From: JADZAI01 sp964390465 | Lineage (GTDB): Bacteria > Pseudomonadota > Alphaproteobacteria > Micropepsales > Micropepsaceae | DNA: 64,000 bases | Assembly: GCA_964390465.1 (NCBI GenBank) | Contig: CAYMIJ010000001.1 | Location: forward strand, 186,001 to 250,000 | Reading direction: 5' to 3' | Shown: positions 26,459 through 35,364 of the stretch, piece by piece | Layout of the letters: each line of letters starts with the position of its first letter | Position numbering within the stretch: position 1 is the first letter of the stretch | The notes under the pieces: model-generated | What the model saw: only the letters and a program-made list of their open reading frames with translations | Told to the model about the DNA's origin: nothing | The model's database searches: none | Translations under genes and position numbers: made by a program

Positions 26459-27943
26459 ATGCCCCTGTCGGCGCCTCAATCAACCCATCTCGCTGAGAAC
26501 AATTCGTCTGGTGCTGCTGCATCCAGAAAGAAACCCATCACTGTTTTTGAAGGGATCCAATACTTTCTGGGTGCCCTGAAATCTGACCTGTGGCCGACTG
26601 AAGATGACCGCCCGCAAGCCATCAAGCGGCTGAAGCGCGCATACAGCGGCATGAATCGTGGCATGGTGGGTCTGCCATACTTTGCCGCCATCAATGCGAC
26701 TGTCGCACTGAACTGGACCTCTTGGTATTGGTCCGCCAGCTGGCTGGCCCTTTTTATTGCCTACACGCGCATATACTGGCCCATACAGCACTATATTCAG
26801 AAGGCTAAGCCGACCACAGCCAAGGATGCCAGCCGGATCATAGCCATCACCATGTACCTGATGACCGCCATGGCTATCATCTGGTCTGCGCAATGCTGGT
26901 TTTTGTTGTCAACTGAGAACGCCGCCAGCGTCTATATGCTTTCGCTGTGCATGATTACGTCGGCGATTGGCTGCATGTTGGCCTCGCCCTGGCTGCCATT
27001 GTGCGTGGTGCAGGTGGTCGCCTATGTTGGCTCGGCAGTAGCCATGTTCGCGTCCATCAATGATGCAGCCCACCTCGCCATCGCCGCACTTATTTTGGCC
27101 TTCGGGTATTTCACCCTTTTGATGCTGGGCATGTTTCATAGGTCGGGAAAGCGTCTGTCGCGACTGACGCGTGACAAGGATCAGCTCATCGCCGATCTGC
27201 GTGCTGCCGATCAGGCAAAAAGCGAGTTCCTGGCCAATATGAGTCACGAGTTACGCACGCCGCTGAATGCCATTCTTGGCTTTTCCGAGGTCATGCGTGA
27301 TGAAATGTTTGGCCCGCATAGCAGCCCGAAATATGGGTCTTATGCCGCCGACATTCACACCAGCGGTTCTCATCTGCTCAGCTTGATCAACGACATTCTT
27401 GACCTCGCCAAAATCGAGGCCGGCCGCATTGAGATGAACGACAGCGAGTTCCATATCGCAGAACTTGGCATCGCCATGCAGAACCTCTTTTCTGTTCAGG
27501 CGAAGAAAAGCGGCGTCGTGCTGACAGGCGACATTCAGTTCAATCCGAAGATCCGTCAGGACATGCGTTATGCCAAGCAGGTCTCCATCAACCTGATATC
27601 CAATGCCCTCAAGTTCACGCCGCGTGGTGGCTCCATCACCGTACGGACTTACCGGACAGATGACGGTGGCGTGGCCATTGCGGTTGCCGACACCGGATGC
27701 GGCATTGCGCCGGAAGATCATAAAAAGGTCTTCGAGGTTTTCGGACAGGGCCGCCACGATCTGGCCATAGAGCACAAAAGCACAGGGCTCGGTCTGGCCA
27801 TCACCAAGGGGCTGGTCGAATTGCAGGGCGGGCGTCTGGAGATGGAAAGCGAGCTTGGCAAAGGCTCGACCTTCACGGTCTTCCTGCCGCCCGAAAAGAT
27901 CGTATCGGAAAACGGTGCAGCGCAAACAAAAACGGCGGCCTGA
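26459..27943 (+). CDS. Membrane-bound sensor histidine kinase (tandem paralogue)
   Basis: A 494-residue kinase with the same plan as the preceding one: several N-terminal membrane segments (about residues 65-210), HisKA with FLANMSHELRTPLNAILGFS, N box LISNALKFTPRGG, G1 DTGCGIAPEDH, F box FEVFGQGRH and G2 STGLGLAITKGLVELQGG. The catalytic halves are nearly collinear while the membrane halves are diverged, so this looks like an old tandem duplication with a change in input. No receiver domain is present. Its stop codon is in the loop of the following terminator. Confidence 0.91.
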   Translation: MPLSAPQSTHLAENNSSGAAASRKKPITVFEGIQYFLGALKSDLWPTEDDRPQAIKRLKRAYSGMNRGMVGLPYFAAINATVALNWTSWYWSASWLALFIAYTRIYWPIQHYIQKAKPTTAKDASRIIAITMYLMTAMAIIWSAQCWFLLSTENAASVYMLSLCMITSAIGCMLASPWLPLCVVQVVAYVGSAVAMFASINDAAHLAIAALILAFGYFTLLMLGMFHRSGKRLSRLTRDKDQLIADLRAADQAKSEFLANMSHELRTPLNAILGFSEVMRDEMFGPHSSPKYGSYAADIHTSGSHLLSLINDILDLAKIEAGRIEMNDSEFHIAELGIAMQNLFSVQAKKSGVVLTGDIQFNPKIRQDMRYAKQVSINLISNALKFTPRGGSITVRTYRTDDGGVAIAVADTGCGIAPEDHKKVFEVFGQGRHDLAIEHKSTGLGLAITKGLVELQGGRLEMESELGKGSTFTVFLPPEKIVSENGAAQTKTAA

Positions 27944-27956
27944 AGGCCGCCGTTTT
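27929..27956. terminator. Strong hairpin terminator between kinase and dehydrogenase genes
   Basis: A 12-bp stem, AAAACGGCGGCC with GGCCGCCGTTTT, surrounds TGAA. The TGA in the loop is the kinase stop codon. The stem ends in TTTT on the plus strand and, by symmetry, on the minus strand, so it can end both convergent transcripts. Confidence 0.85.
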
Positions 27957-27977
27957 GCTTAAGCTCACGCCAATCGG

Positions 27978-29108
27978 TCAGCCCAGCGCAGCGTAGCGCT
28001 TGAGGTGATGATCGACATTGCCAAACTGGGTGTCGATGGCCGTCAGGCGCTTGAAGTAGTGGCCGACATTCAGCTCGTCGGTCATGCCCATGCCGCCATG
28101 AATCTGCACGGCCTGCTGACCGATGAAGCGGCCAGCCTTGCCAATCTGCACCTTGGCAGCCGACGCCGCTTTCTTGCGCTCGGCGGCTTCCTCTTCCAGC
28201 TTCAGCGTCACCATGTAGGTGATCGAAACCGACTGCTCATAGTTCATGAACATGTCGACCATGCGATGCTGGAGTACCTGGAACTTGCCGATCGGCGTGC
28301 CGAACTGCTTGCGGGTCTTGGAATATTCGATCGTCGCGTCGTTCAGCACTTTCATGCCGCCCATCGCCTCGGCGCACAGGGCTGCAATGGCTTCATCCGT
28401 CACCCGCTCGATCACCGGCAGGCCGCCGCCGACTTCACCAATCACCGCATCAGCGCCGACCGAGACATTCTCGAACGTCACTTCCGAGGCGCGGTTGCCG
28501 TCAACGGTCGGATAATCGCGGGTGCTCACGCCCTTGGCGTTCTTGTCGACGATGAACACCGAAACGCCCTTCTCATCGCGCTGGCCGCCTGATGTGCGCG
28601 CCGTGACAATCAGCTTGTCGGCAAACGGTGCGCCCATGACCACGGCCTTCGCGCCATTCAGCGTGTAGCCATTGCCCGACTTCGTCGCCGTCGTGGTCAG
28701 GTCCGCGAGGTTGTAGCGGCCCTGCGGTTCAGCATAGGCAAAGGCATAGATGTTTTCGCCGGCTGCGATGGCCGGCAGCAGTGTTTCCTTCTGCGCGGTT
28801 GATCCCGCGGCCTTCAGAAAGCCTGCGGCAATCACGGCGTTCTGGATGAAGGGCTCGATCACGAGCGCACGACCGAACTCCTCGGCGATGATCATCGTGT
28901 CAACGGCAGAACCGCCAAGACCGCCAAAGTCTTCGGGGATGGCTGCACCCAGCAGACCATTCTCGGCGAAATAGCCGTACACTTCCTTGCGCCAGCCTGC
29001 GTCGCCCTTCGATACCTTGCGTCGCGTTTCAAAATCATAGGTGCTCTGCAGATACTTCTGCACTGAATTGCGCAGAAGGGTTTGTTCTTCGGTGAATGAG
29101 AAATCCAT
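27978..29108 (-). CDS. Acyl-CoA dehydrogenase, small-subunit type
   Basis: A 376-residue FAD enzyme. It has AAIPEDFGGLGGSAVD in the N-terminal helices, AYAEPQGRYNLADL at the beta domain, RKQFGTPIGKFQVLQHRMVD, and QIHGGMGMTDELNVGHYFKR in the C-terminal helices. The C-terminal region has no YGGSNEIQR motif, which the next gene supplies. Pairs of unequal dehydrogenases encoded side by side form heteromeric enzymes in actinobacterial sterol side-chain degradation, so these two may be subunits of one enzyme. Its start is 48 bases after the partner's stop. Confidence 0.92.
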   Translation of the reverse strand: MDFSFTEEQTLLRNSVQKYLQSTYDFETRRKVSKGDAGWRKEVYGYFAENGLLGAAIPEDFGGLGGSAVDTMIIAEEFGRALVIEPFIQNAVIAAGFLKAAGSTAQKETLLPAIAAGENIYAFAYAEPQGRYNLADLTTTATKSGNGYTLNGAKAVVMGAPFADKLIVTARTSGGQRDEKGVSVFIVDKNAKGVSTRDYPTVDGNRASEVTFENVSVGADAVIGEVGGGLPVIERVTDEAIAALCAEAMGGMKVLNDATIEYSKTRKQFGTPIGKFQVLQHRMVDMFMNYEQSVSITYMVTLKLEEEAAERKKAASAAKVQIGKAGRFIGQQAVQIHGGMGMTDELNVGHYFKRLTAIDTQFGNVDHHLKRYAALG

Positions 29109-29156
29109 GTGCGTTTCCTGCGTGATAACGTTGACGTGTTCTTGTTGGCGCCGGGT

Positions 29157-30341
29157 CTAGAGCCCCAGCACCATCTTCGCAATGATGTTGCGCTGGATCT
29201 CGTTCGAGCCGCCATAGATCGAGGTCTTGCGCATATTGGCGTAGTTCTGGGTGACACCCTCGGCATAGTCCGGGCCGGGGGCGAACTCGTTGTGAGACAG
29301 CGGATCGCTCCAGGGCAGCGCGTAATAGCCAACCGCCTCGACCATCAGCTCGGTCAGGCGCTGCTGGATTTCGGTGCCCTTGATCTTGAGGATCGAGCTT
29401 TCCAGCCCCGGCCCTTTGCCCGCCTGCTCCGAGGCCAGCGTGCGCAGCTCGGTGTATTCCAGCGCGGCGAGATCGATCTCCAGCTCGGCGACCTTGCGCT
29501 CGAAGTCCGGGTCATCCATGAGCCTGCCGCCGTCGGTCATCTCCTGCGACAGCACGGTCTTGAGACGACGCACGGCGTTCTTGGAACGGGCCACACCGGC
29601 GATACCGGCGCGTTCATGGCTGAGCAGGAACTTCGCGCAGGTCCAGCCCTTGTTTTCCTCGTGGATGCGGTTTTCCACCGGCACCTTCACGTTGTCGAAC
29701 CAGACTTCGTTCACCTCGTGGCCGCCATCCATGGTGATGATCGGCTTCACCGTGATGCCCGGCGTTTTCATATCGACGAGGAAGAACGAGATGCCTTCCT
29801 GCTGCTTGGCGTTCTTGTCGGTACGGGCCAGCACGAAAATCCAGTCAGCGAACTGCGCCAGCGTGGTCCAGGTTTTCTGGCCATTGATGATGTAGTGATC
29901 GCCCTCGCGCACCGCTGTGGTTTTCAGGCTGGCGAGGTCCGAGCCCGCGCCCGGCTCGGAATAACCCTGGCACCACCACACCTCACCCGAAAGGATACCG
30001 GGGATGTGACGCGCTTTCTGTTCGGGTGTACCGAAGGAATAGATCACCGGGCCGACCATCGAAACGCCGAACGGCAGGATCATCGGCGTTTCGGCGCGCG
30101 CGCATTCCTCGTTCCAGATATATTTCTGGGTCGGGGTCCATTTCAGCTCGTTATAGGGCGCGGGCCACGACGGAATCAGCCAGCCTTTTTTGTAGAGAAT
30201 CTTGTGCCACGCGAGGAAATCTTCCTTCTCGCGATACTCGCCGCGCCGCATCCCTTTCAGATAGGCGGGATTATTCTGCTCGATGAACTCACGCACTTCT
30301 GCGCGGAACGCCTCATCTTCCTTGGTGTAGTTCAGATCCAT
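29157..30341 (-). CDS. Acyl-CoA dehydrogenase, large-subunit type
   Basis: A 394-residue FAD enzyme. Motifs are KKGWLIPSWPAPYNELKWT, GYSEPGAGSDLASLKT, WTTLAQFADWIFVLARTD and IYGGSNEIQRNIIAKMVLGL. It is a clear paralogue of the dehydrogenase at about 23 kb; even the C-terminal VLGL is shared. The ATG (MDLNYTKEDEAF) follows GGGGAAAA; upstream in-frame codons are probably leader. It is the first gene of a two-gene unit with the small-subunit type dehydrogenase. Confidence 0.92.
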   Translation of the reverse strand: MDLNYTKEDEAFRAEVREFIEQNNPAYLKGMRRGEYREKEDFLAWHKILYKKGWLIPSWPAPYNELKWTPTQKYIWNEECARAETPMILPFGVSMVGPVIYSFGTPEQKARHIPGILSGEVWWCQGYSEPGAGSDLASLKTTAVREGDHYIINGQKTWTTLAQFADWIFVLARTDKNAKQQEGISFFLVDMKTPGITVKPIITMDGGHEVNEVWFDNVKVPVENRIHEENKGWTCAKFLLSHERAGIAGVARSKNAVRRLKTVLSQEMTDGGRLMDDPDFERKVAELEIDLAALEYTELRTLASEQAGKGPGLESSILKIKGTEIQQRLTELMVEAVGYYALPWSDPLSHNEFAPGPDYAEGVTQNYANMRKTSIYGGSNEIQRNIIAKMVLGL

Positions 30342-30410
30342 CGTTTTCCCCTGCTGCGCTATCGAAACGCTGCGCCGACAATTTGTCAAACTGCGCTGAT
30401 GATAGCTTCC

Positions 30411-30428
30411 GCTTGCGTTCGCGCAAGC
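30411..30428. promoter_or_regulatory. Inverted repeat in the divergent promoter region
   Basis: GCTTGCG and CGCAAGC form a perfect 7-base dyad around TTCG. It lies in the 154-base gap between the divergent dehydrogenase and DUF1289 genes. It could be an operator or an RNA hairpin with a UUCG loop; which of these cannot be decided from sequence. Confidence 0.4.
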
Positions 30429-30495
30429 CAACGCAACGTCAAGAAATGCGTGTTCTGCGCTTGTCTGCCAGACCATCTTGAGGCTACGTCGCGTC

Positions 30496-30684
30496 ATGCC
30501 CGAGCCTTGGCGTCCCGTCCCCACCCCCTGCATCAAGGTCTGCACGCTCGACCCGGCGGGCGGGCTGTGTATGGGCTGCCACCGCACACTGCGCGAGATC
30601 GCCGCATGGGGCACCATGTCGGATGCTGAACGCAATACGATCATGGCCAGCCTGCCACAGCGCGCCGCAAGCGGAAAATCCTGA
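30496..30684 (+). CDS. DUF1289 domain protein
   Basis: A 62-residue cysteine-motif protein: CIKVCTLDPAGGLCMGCHRT, then LREIAAWGTMS, which matches the DUF1289 pattern with four conserved Cys. The family may bind iron or an Fe-S cluster; no function is established that I know of. Its last base is shared with the ATG of the next gene (overlap ATGA), so the two are translated together. A start six codons upstream is less likely. Confidence 0.87.
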   Translation: MPEPWRPVPTPCIKVCTLDPAGGLCMGCHRTLREIAAWGTMSDAERNTIMASLPQRAASGKS

Positions 30685-31376
30685 TGCGCGCGATGGGTTG
30701 GTTCATCGCTGCGCTGCTCATCCTGTTCGCGGGCGGCGTACTGATCTCGAAGTCCATGGGCTGGGAAGGCGGCTGGAGCGATACACGTGGCGCAAACGCC
30801 ATGTGGCTCGCGGTGATCGCCGCCATGATGAGCGCGGGGATCGTCACGGCCTCGCGCCAGCGCGCCTTGACCACGGTGTTCAGTCTGCTGGCATGGGCCG
30901 GGGCGTTTCTCATCCTGATCCTTGCCTACAGCTACAAGGACGAGTTCAAGATGCTGTGGTCGCGCATAGAGGGTGAGGTTTCACCGGGCACGGCCATGAC
31001 GAATGGCGGCAGCGAGGTTGAACTTCGACGTGGCGCGGATTCGCATTTTCATGCTGATGCGATTGTCGATGCCGCCACAGTGTCGTTCATGATCGACACC
31101 GGCGCGACCGGCATCGCGCTCACACTGGTCGACGCGAAAGCCGCCGGCATCGACGTCGATGCCCTCAGCTTCACCACCGAAATCAACACCGCCAGCGGCG
31201 TCACGAAAGTTGCCCTCGCGCGCATCAGGCAGCTCTCCATCGGCCCTATCGAGCGCACCAATCTGGCCGTGGTCGTTCTGCCCGAAGGCGCGGATGCCTC
31301 GCTGCTGGGCCTCAGCTTTCTGGATACGCTGTCGTCTTATGAAATCCGTGGTGATCGCCTGATTCTGCGCGACTGA
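30684..31376 (+). CDS. Membrane-anchored retropepsin-like aspartic protease (TIGR02281 type)
   Basis: A 230-residue protein. Three hydrophobic segments lie near residues 5-22, 38-55 and 64-84; the rest forms an AA-clan protease domain with the catalytic motif FMIDTGATGIALT and the second-half motif ASLLGLSFLDTLSSYEI, corresponding to the LLGxxFL pattern. TIGR02281 proteins are common in alphaproteobacteria and their substrate is unknown. The domain probably faces the periplasm. It is coupled to the DUF1289 gene by an ATGA overlap. Confidence 0.88.
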   Translation: MRAMGWFIAALLILFAGGVLISKSMGWEGGWSDTRGANAMWLAVIAAMMSAGIVTASRQRALTTVFSLLAWAGAFLILILAYSYKDEFKMLWSRIEGEVSPGTAMTNGGSEVELRRGADSHFHADAIVDAATVSFMIDTGATGIALTLVDAKAAGIDVDALSFTTEINTASGVTKVALARIRQLSIGPIERTNLAVVVLPEGADASLLGLSFLDTLSSYEIRGDRLILRD

Positions 31377-31437
31377 GCCCGGTTGCACCCCCTGCCCTGC
31401 GCCGCCTAAAAGCCATGCAAACGTGAATGGAATCACC

Positions 31438-32973
31438 ATGCTGGCCACCCCGCGCGACGATCTGAAGCCCAACACGCCGGAATGGGAGATTATTCCCCAC
31501 ATCGCCGCCACAGGCTTCAGGGAATATGATGCGCGCTGGAAGTATGGTGTCGACATCAACCTGATGGGCTTTCAGGCGCTGGGCATGGCGCTCGGCACCA
31601 TGGTGGTCGATGACTGCGCGAAGAAAGGCGTGAAGCCGCGCATCATTGTCGGGCACGACTATCGCGACTATTCGCTCATGCTGAAACATTCGCTGACTGT
31701 CGGCCTGATGGCCGCTGGCTGCGAAGTGAACGATATTGGTCTGGCGCTCTCCCCCGTCGCCTACTTCGCACAGTTCGCTTACGACTGCGCCGCCGTAGCG
31801 ATGGTGACAGCCAGCCACAACGAAAAGCCATGGACTGGTGTGAAGATGGGCGTGGAAAAACCGCTGACCTTCGGCCCTGTGGAAATGACCGCGCTGAAAG
31901 AGCTGACACTTGGCGGAAACTGGAAACAGCGCCCCGGCGGGGCCTATGTGTTCCATGCCGATGCGAGGGATCGTTACATTGCTGATCTGCTGAAAGACGG
32001 CCCGCTGAAGCGCCGTGTGCGCGCCGTAGTGGCCTGCGGCAACGGCACCGCCGCGCATTATGCGCCCGAAGTGCTGGCAAGGCTCGGTGTTGACGTCGTG
32101 CCGCTGGATGCAACGCTCGACTACACGTTCCCGCGTTACAATCCCAACCCGGAAGACCACGAGATGCTGCACGCGATGGCTGAGGCCGTGCGTGAAACGG
32201 GCGCCGAACTGGCCCTCGGCTTTGACGGCGACGGCGACCGCTGCGGCGTTGTTGACGGGAATGGCGATGAAATCTTCGCAGACAAGATCGGCGTCATGCT
32301 GGCGCGGGATCTTTCAGCGCTTTATCCGGGGCGCGCTTTCGTCGCCGACGTGAAATCCACCGGGCTTTATGCCGTGGACGAGGTGCTGAAAAAGAACGGC
32401 GCGACGACAGACTACTGGATGACCGGTCACAGCCACATCAAGCGCCGCAATCACCAGATCGGTGCTTTGGCTGCGTTTGAAAAGTCGGGCCATTTCTTTT
32501 TCAACGCGCCGATCGGTCGCGGCTATGACGATGGTCTCGTTTCCGCCATCGCCGTGCTGCGCATGATGGAACGCAATCCCGGCCGGTCGCTCGCCGATCT
32601 CTATGCCGCTTTGCCACTGACCCACGCGACGCTGACGATGGGTCCGTATTGCGGCGACACGATCAAATACGGCGTGGTCGATGAACTGGTCGCGAAGTTC
32701 GAGAAGATGAAAGCCGACGGCGTTAAGGTGACAGGCCAGCGCATCACGGATGTGCTGACGGTGAATGGCGTGCGCTTCACAACCGAAGATGGCACCTGGG
32801 GTCTCATCCGTGCGTCATCCAACAAGCCGCAGCTTGTGGTTGTGGCGGAAAGCCCGGTTTCCAAGGCCCGCATGTGCGAAATGTACCGCTTTTTGAAAGA
32901 CATGCTGGATGTTGATCCGCGCATTGGCGAATGGGATCAGACCATGGATCAAACCTGTCAAAATTGTCATTGA
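31438..32973 (+). CDS. Phosphomannomutase/phosphoglucomutase
   Basis: A 511-residue alpha-D-phosphohexomutase. The phosphoserine loop is VTASHNEKPWTGVKMG, the metal loop GFDGDGDRCGVVD, the sugar-binding loop AFEKSGHFFF, and the C-terminal phosphate-binding loop lies near GLIRASSNKPQLVV. It interconverts hexose 1- and 6-phosphates, giving mannose-1-P or glucose-1-P for nucleotide sugars. About 5 kb away in the plus direction lies a polysaccharide export locus that would use such sugars; this link is inference. The ATG fits the domain start; a GTG 15 bases upstream is possible. Confidence 0.93.
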   Translation: MLATPRDDLKPNTPEWEIIPHIAATGFREYDARWKYGVDINLMGFQALGMALGTMVVDDCAKKGVKPRIIVGHDYRDYSLMLKHSLTVGLMAAGCEVNDIGLALSPVAYFAQFAYDCAAVAMVTASHNEKPWTGVKMGVEKPLTFGPVEMTALKELTLGGNWKQRPGGAYVFHADARDRYIADLLKDGPLKRRVRAVVACGNGTAAHYAPEVLARLGVDVVPLDATLDYTFPRYNPNPEDHEMLHAMAEAVRETGAELALGFDGDGDRCGVVDGNGDEIFADKIGVMLARDLSALYPGRAFVADVKSTGLYAVDEVLKKNGATTDYWMTGHSHIKRRNHQIGALAAFEKSGHFFFNAPIGRGYDDGLVSAIAVLRMMERNPGRSLADLYAALPLTHATLTMGPYCGDTIKYGVVDELVAKFEKMKADGVKVTGQRITDVLTVNGVRFTTEDGTWGLIRASSNKPQLVVVAESPVSKARMCEMYRFLKDMLDVDPRIGEWDQTMDQTCQNCH

Positions 32974-33103
32974 AGGCGCGATTGAAGCGGTGCTGCGACA
33001 CTGCTAATCAGCGCGCAGGTTTTTCCCCGCTTTGGCAGAGACAGACCTGCGAGGCGCTATAACGCGCTGCGCTGTCTTCAGATTCAGACTTGGAGTTGGC
33101 TAC
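32974..33103 (+). promoter_or_regulatory. Upstream region and leader of the cold-shock gene
   Basis: This 130-base gap has TTGGCA (33032) and TATAAC (33058) separated by 20 bases, a possible but over-long promoter spacing, followed by about 40 bases of leader to the ATG. GGAG lies 8 bases before the start. Cold-shock leaders often fold in a temperature-dependent way; this one is too short for me to claim that. Confidence 0.3.
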
Positions 33104-33307
33104 ATGGCGACTGGCACTGTAAAGTTTTTCAACACGCAAAAGGGCTTCGGCTTCATCAAGCCCGATGACGGCGGCAAGGACGTGTTCGTTCATGTCACCG
33201 CTGTTCAGGCGGCAGGCCTGCGCGGCCTGAACGAGGGCCAGGCGCTTTCGTATGACGTGCTCATGGAGCGCGGCAAGCCGGCGGCAAGCAATCTCAAGGC
33301 GCTCTGA
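33104..33307 (+). CDS. Cold-shock domain protein
   Basis: A 67-residue single cold-shock domain. RNP1 is KGFGFIKP and RNP2 DVFVHVTAV, with the initial GTVKFFNTQ strand. Such proteins bind single-stranded RNA and DNA and melt mRNA structure, mainly at low temperature. This one carries GRGKP-like basic residues near the end (MERGKPAASNLKAL), typical of alphaproteobacterial forms. It is monocistronic, with a strong terminator 23 bases after the stop. Confidence 0.97.
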   Translation: MATGTVKFFNTQKGFGFIKPDDGGKDVFVHVTAVQAAGLRGLNEGQALSYDVLMERGKPAASNLKAL

Positions 33308-33330
33308 TCTCTGATCGGTCTTGAAGCGAA

Positions 33331-33359
33331 AGGCGGTGCAGCAATGCACCGCCTTTTTT
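33331..33359 (+). terminator. Rho-independent terminator of the cold-shock gene
   Basis: A perfect 10-bp stem, AGGCGGTGCA with TGCACCGCCT, encloses the GNRA tetraloop GCAA, and a T run follows. The stop codon of the convergent TauE/SafE gene starts at the last T of the run. Confidence 0.95.
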
Positions 33360-34162
33360 CATGCCAAAAGCATCCGCAGGCCAGACGCAGCGAGAAAACA
33401 GCCAAAGACGATGCGCAAAGGACGCACCGGCAGCGCGTGTGCCGCGCGTGCGCCCCACGGCGCTGCGATCACCGAGGCCGGCGCGATGATGGCCAGCGCG
33501 GCCAGATTGACATGGCCAAGCGACCATGGCGGGCGGCCTGGCATGTCCCACCCGGCCAGTATGAATCCGATTGTGGCGGGCAGACCGATACACACGCCCA
33601 GTCCTGCGCCAGTTGCGACAGCGCGATGGATCGGCACGCCGCACAGGGTCATGGCCGTCACCCCAAAAGTGCCGCCACCAATGCCCATCAGCGCCGAAGC
33701 TCCGCCTATCACCGCTGAAACAACATGACTGAGCCAATGCCGGGGCACCTGCGAGGTCAGTGTCCATTTGATCGGCGCGAAGGCGACATAGAGCGCGAAG
33801 GCGCAGCAGACGCAGCCAAAAAACATCCGAAGGCCGGTCCCGCTGATGAAGGCGGCGATCAGGCTGCCAGCCGCTGCGCCCCAGAACACAGCCGGCGCAT
33901 ATCGCCAGAACAGCGGCCAATCGACAGCACCCTTTTGGGCGTGCGCCGACACGGATCGAAGCGAGGTGAAAACAATGCTGGCAAGCGAGGTGCCGACCGC
34001 GACATGCACACTGGCATCGGTGCCATAGCCTGCCATGCGCAGGATCTCGACAAAGACCGGCACGATAACAATGCCGCCGCCAATCCCCAGCAGCCCACCG
34101 CTGAAACCGGCCAGCAGTCCCGCGACCAGCAACGCCAGTCCCAGAGTTACGAATGCCTCCAT
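33359..34162 (-). CDS. TauE/SafE family sulfite/organosulfonate exporter-like protein
   Basis: A 267-residue integral membrane protein with about eight helices. The TauE/SafE repeat is clear twice: GFSGGLLGIGGGIVIVPV in the first half and GASALMGIGGGTFGVTAM in the second. Members transport sulfite, sulfoacetate or other organic anions; some are of unknown substrate. The ATG overlaps the dusA stop as TGATG, so it is translated with dusA, though no functional link to tRNA modification is known. It ends beside the cold-shock terminator. Confidence 0.92.
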   Translation of the reverse strand: MEAFVTLGLALLVAGLLAGFSGGLLGIGGGIVIVPVFVEILRMAGYGTDASVHVAVGTSLASIVFTSLRSVSAHAQKGAVDWPLFWRYAPAVFWGAAAGSLIAAFISGTGLRMFFGCVCCAFALYVAFAPIKWTLTSQVPRHWLSHVVSAVIGGASALMGIGGGTFGVTAMTLCGVPIHRAVATGAGLGVCIGLPATIGFILAGWDMPGRPPWSLGHVNLAALAIIAPASVIAAPWGARAAHALPVRPLRIVFGCFLAASGLRMLLA

Positions 34163-35142
34163 CACGCCGCCAGAACCGCAGGCGCCACACGGCTCAAAGC
34201 CTCAAGCAGCACCTCGATGCCCGCTCCTTTGCGGAAGGCATTTTCTGAAAGATGGCGGCGGAACAACCTTGCCCCGGGCCGTGCAGTGAAAAGCCCCAGC
34301 ATGTGGCGGGTCATGGCGACGAGAGGCGTGCCTGTTGCGAGTTCGCGTTCGATATAGGGCAGATACAGGCGCACAGCCTCATCAGGCGAGGTCACAGTGC
34401 TGTCATCGCCGAAGATTTCAGCATCGGCCTGCGCCAGAATATATGGGTGCTCATAGGCAGCGCGGCCCAGCATCACGCCATCGGCCCACGCAAGATGCTC
34501 GCGCGCCTCAGCCAGAGTCCTGATGCCGCCATTCAGCACAAATGTGATCTGCGGGTTTTCCTCTTTCACCCGGCGCACCAGCTCATAGTCGAGCGGCGGG
34601 ACATCACGGTTCTCGCGCGGCGATAGTCCCTTCAGCCAGGCTTTGCGGGCATGGACAATGAACACATCCGGTTCGGCCTCGCCCACAACATTGATGAACT
34701 GACGTAGACTTTCTTCCGGGTTCTGCTCGTCAATGCCGATACGGCATTTAACAGTGACTGGAATCATCACCGCAGCCTTCATCGCGGCGATGCACTCTGC
34801 CACCAGATGCGGCTCAGCCATCAGACAGGCGCCAAAGCGTCCGTTCTGCACGCGGTCGGAAGGGCAGCCGCAGTTGAGATTCACCTCATCATATCCGCGT
34901 TCTTCCGCCATCCGCGCACACACAGCCAGATCGGCCTTGTCGCTGCCCCCAAGCTGCAAGGCGACCGGATGCTGATCGGGACTATAGGCCAGAAGCCTGT
35001 CACGCGGCCCGTGAATGAGCGCGCTGGTGGTCACCATCTCGGTGTAAAGGAGCGCGCGGCGCGTCAGGACGCGATGGAAGGACCGGCAGTGACGGTCGGT
35101 CCAGTCCATCATGGGGGCGATTGAAAAACGGAACGGCGGCAA
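34162..35142 (-). CDS. dusA: tRNA-dihydrouridine(20/20a) synthase
   Basis: About 326 residues. FMN TIM-barrel protein that reduces U20/U20a of tRNA with NADPH. N-terminus FRFSIAPMMDWTDRHCR is typical DusA; the catalytic Cys is in NLNCGCPSDRVQNGRFG; FMN contacts include VLNGGIRT and GVMLGRAAYEHPY. The tail ENAFRKGAGIEVLLEAL fits the helical tRNA-binding domain. No ATG precedes the conserved start: the frame offers TTG at 35142 or TTG at 35253. The first gives the normal family length and is chosen, without a clear ribosome site. It overlaps the TauE-like gene. Confidence 0.93.
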   Translation of the reverse strand: MPPFRFSIAPMMDWTDRHCRSFHRVLTRRALLYTEMVTTSALIHGPRDRLLAYSPDQHPVALQLGGSDKADLAVCARMAEERGYDEVNLNCGCPSDRVQNGRFGACLMAEPHLVAECIAAMKAAVMIPVTVKCRIGIDEQNPEESLRQFINVVGEAEPDVFIVHARKAWLKGLSPRENRDVPPLDYELVRRVKEENPQITFVLNGGIRTLAEAREHLAWADGVMLGRAAYEHPYILAQADAEIFGDDSTVTSPDEAVRLYLPYIERELATGTPLVAMTRHMLGLFTARPGARLFRRHLSENAFRKGAGIEVLLEALSRVAPAVLAA

Positions 35143-35364
35143 CGCGGTGTGTCCAGAGAAGTGTGTCAGCAGGATACAGGGTAAGCAGGAGCCTGCACCA
35201 GCGCCCCGGCCAGCGACCCCATAATGTGGCTTTTCTGCCTTCCCCAAGGGCAAATCAGCGCCAACACATCATCAAGAAACTGGACAAATGGCGCGTAGTC
35301 AGGTTCAACGCCGCCGCGGGCCATGCGCGCCGCGACGCACTCTCTTCAAGGATCTGAGCACCGT

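Noticed and set aside
31312..32172. A 286-codon minus-strand frame opposite the phosphohexomutase
   Set aside because: It is antisense to the phosphoserine loop and metal loop of a clear enzyme.
35143..35364. A tRNA or small gene between dusA and the charged helical protein
   Set aside because: No cloverleaf, CCA end or credible coding frame is apparent; it is probably leader and promoter DNA.
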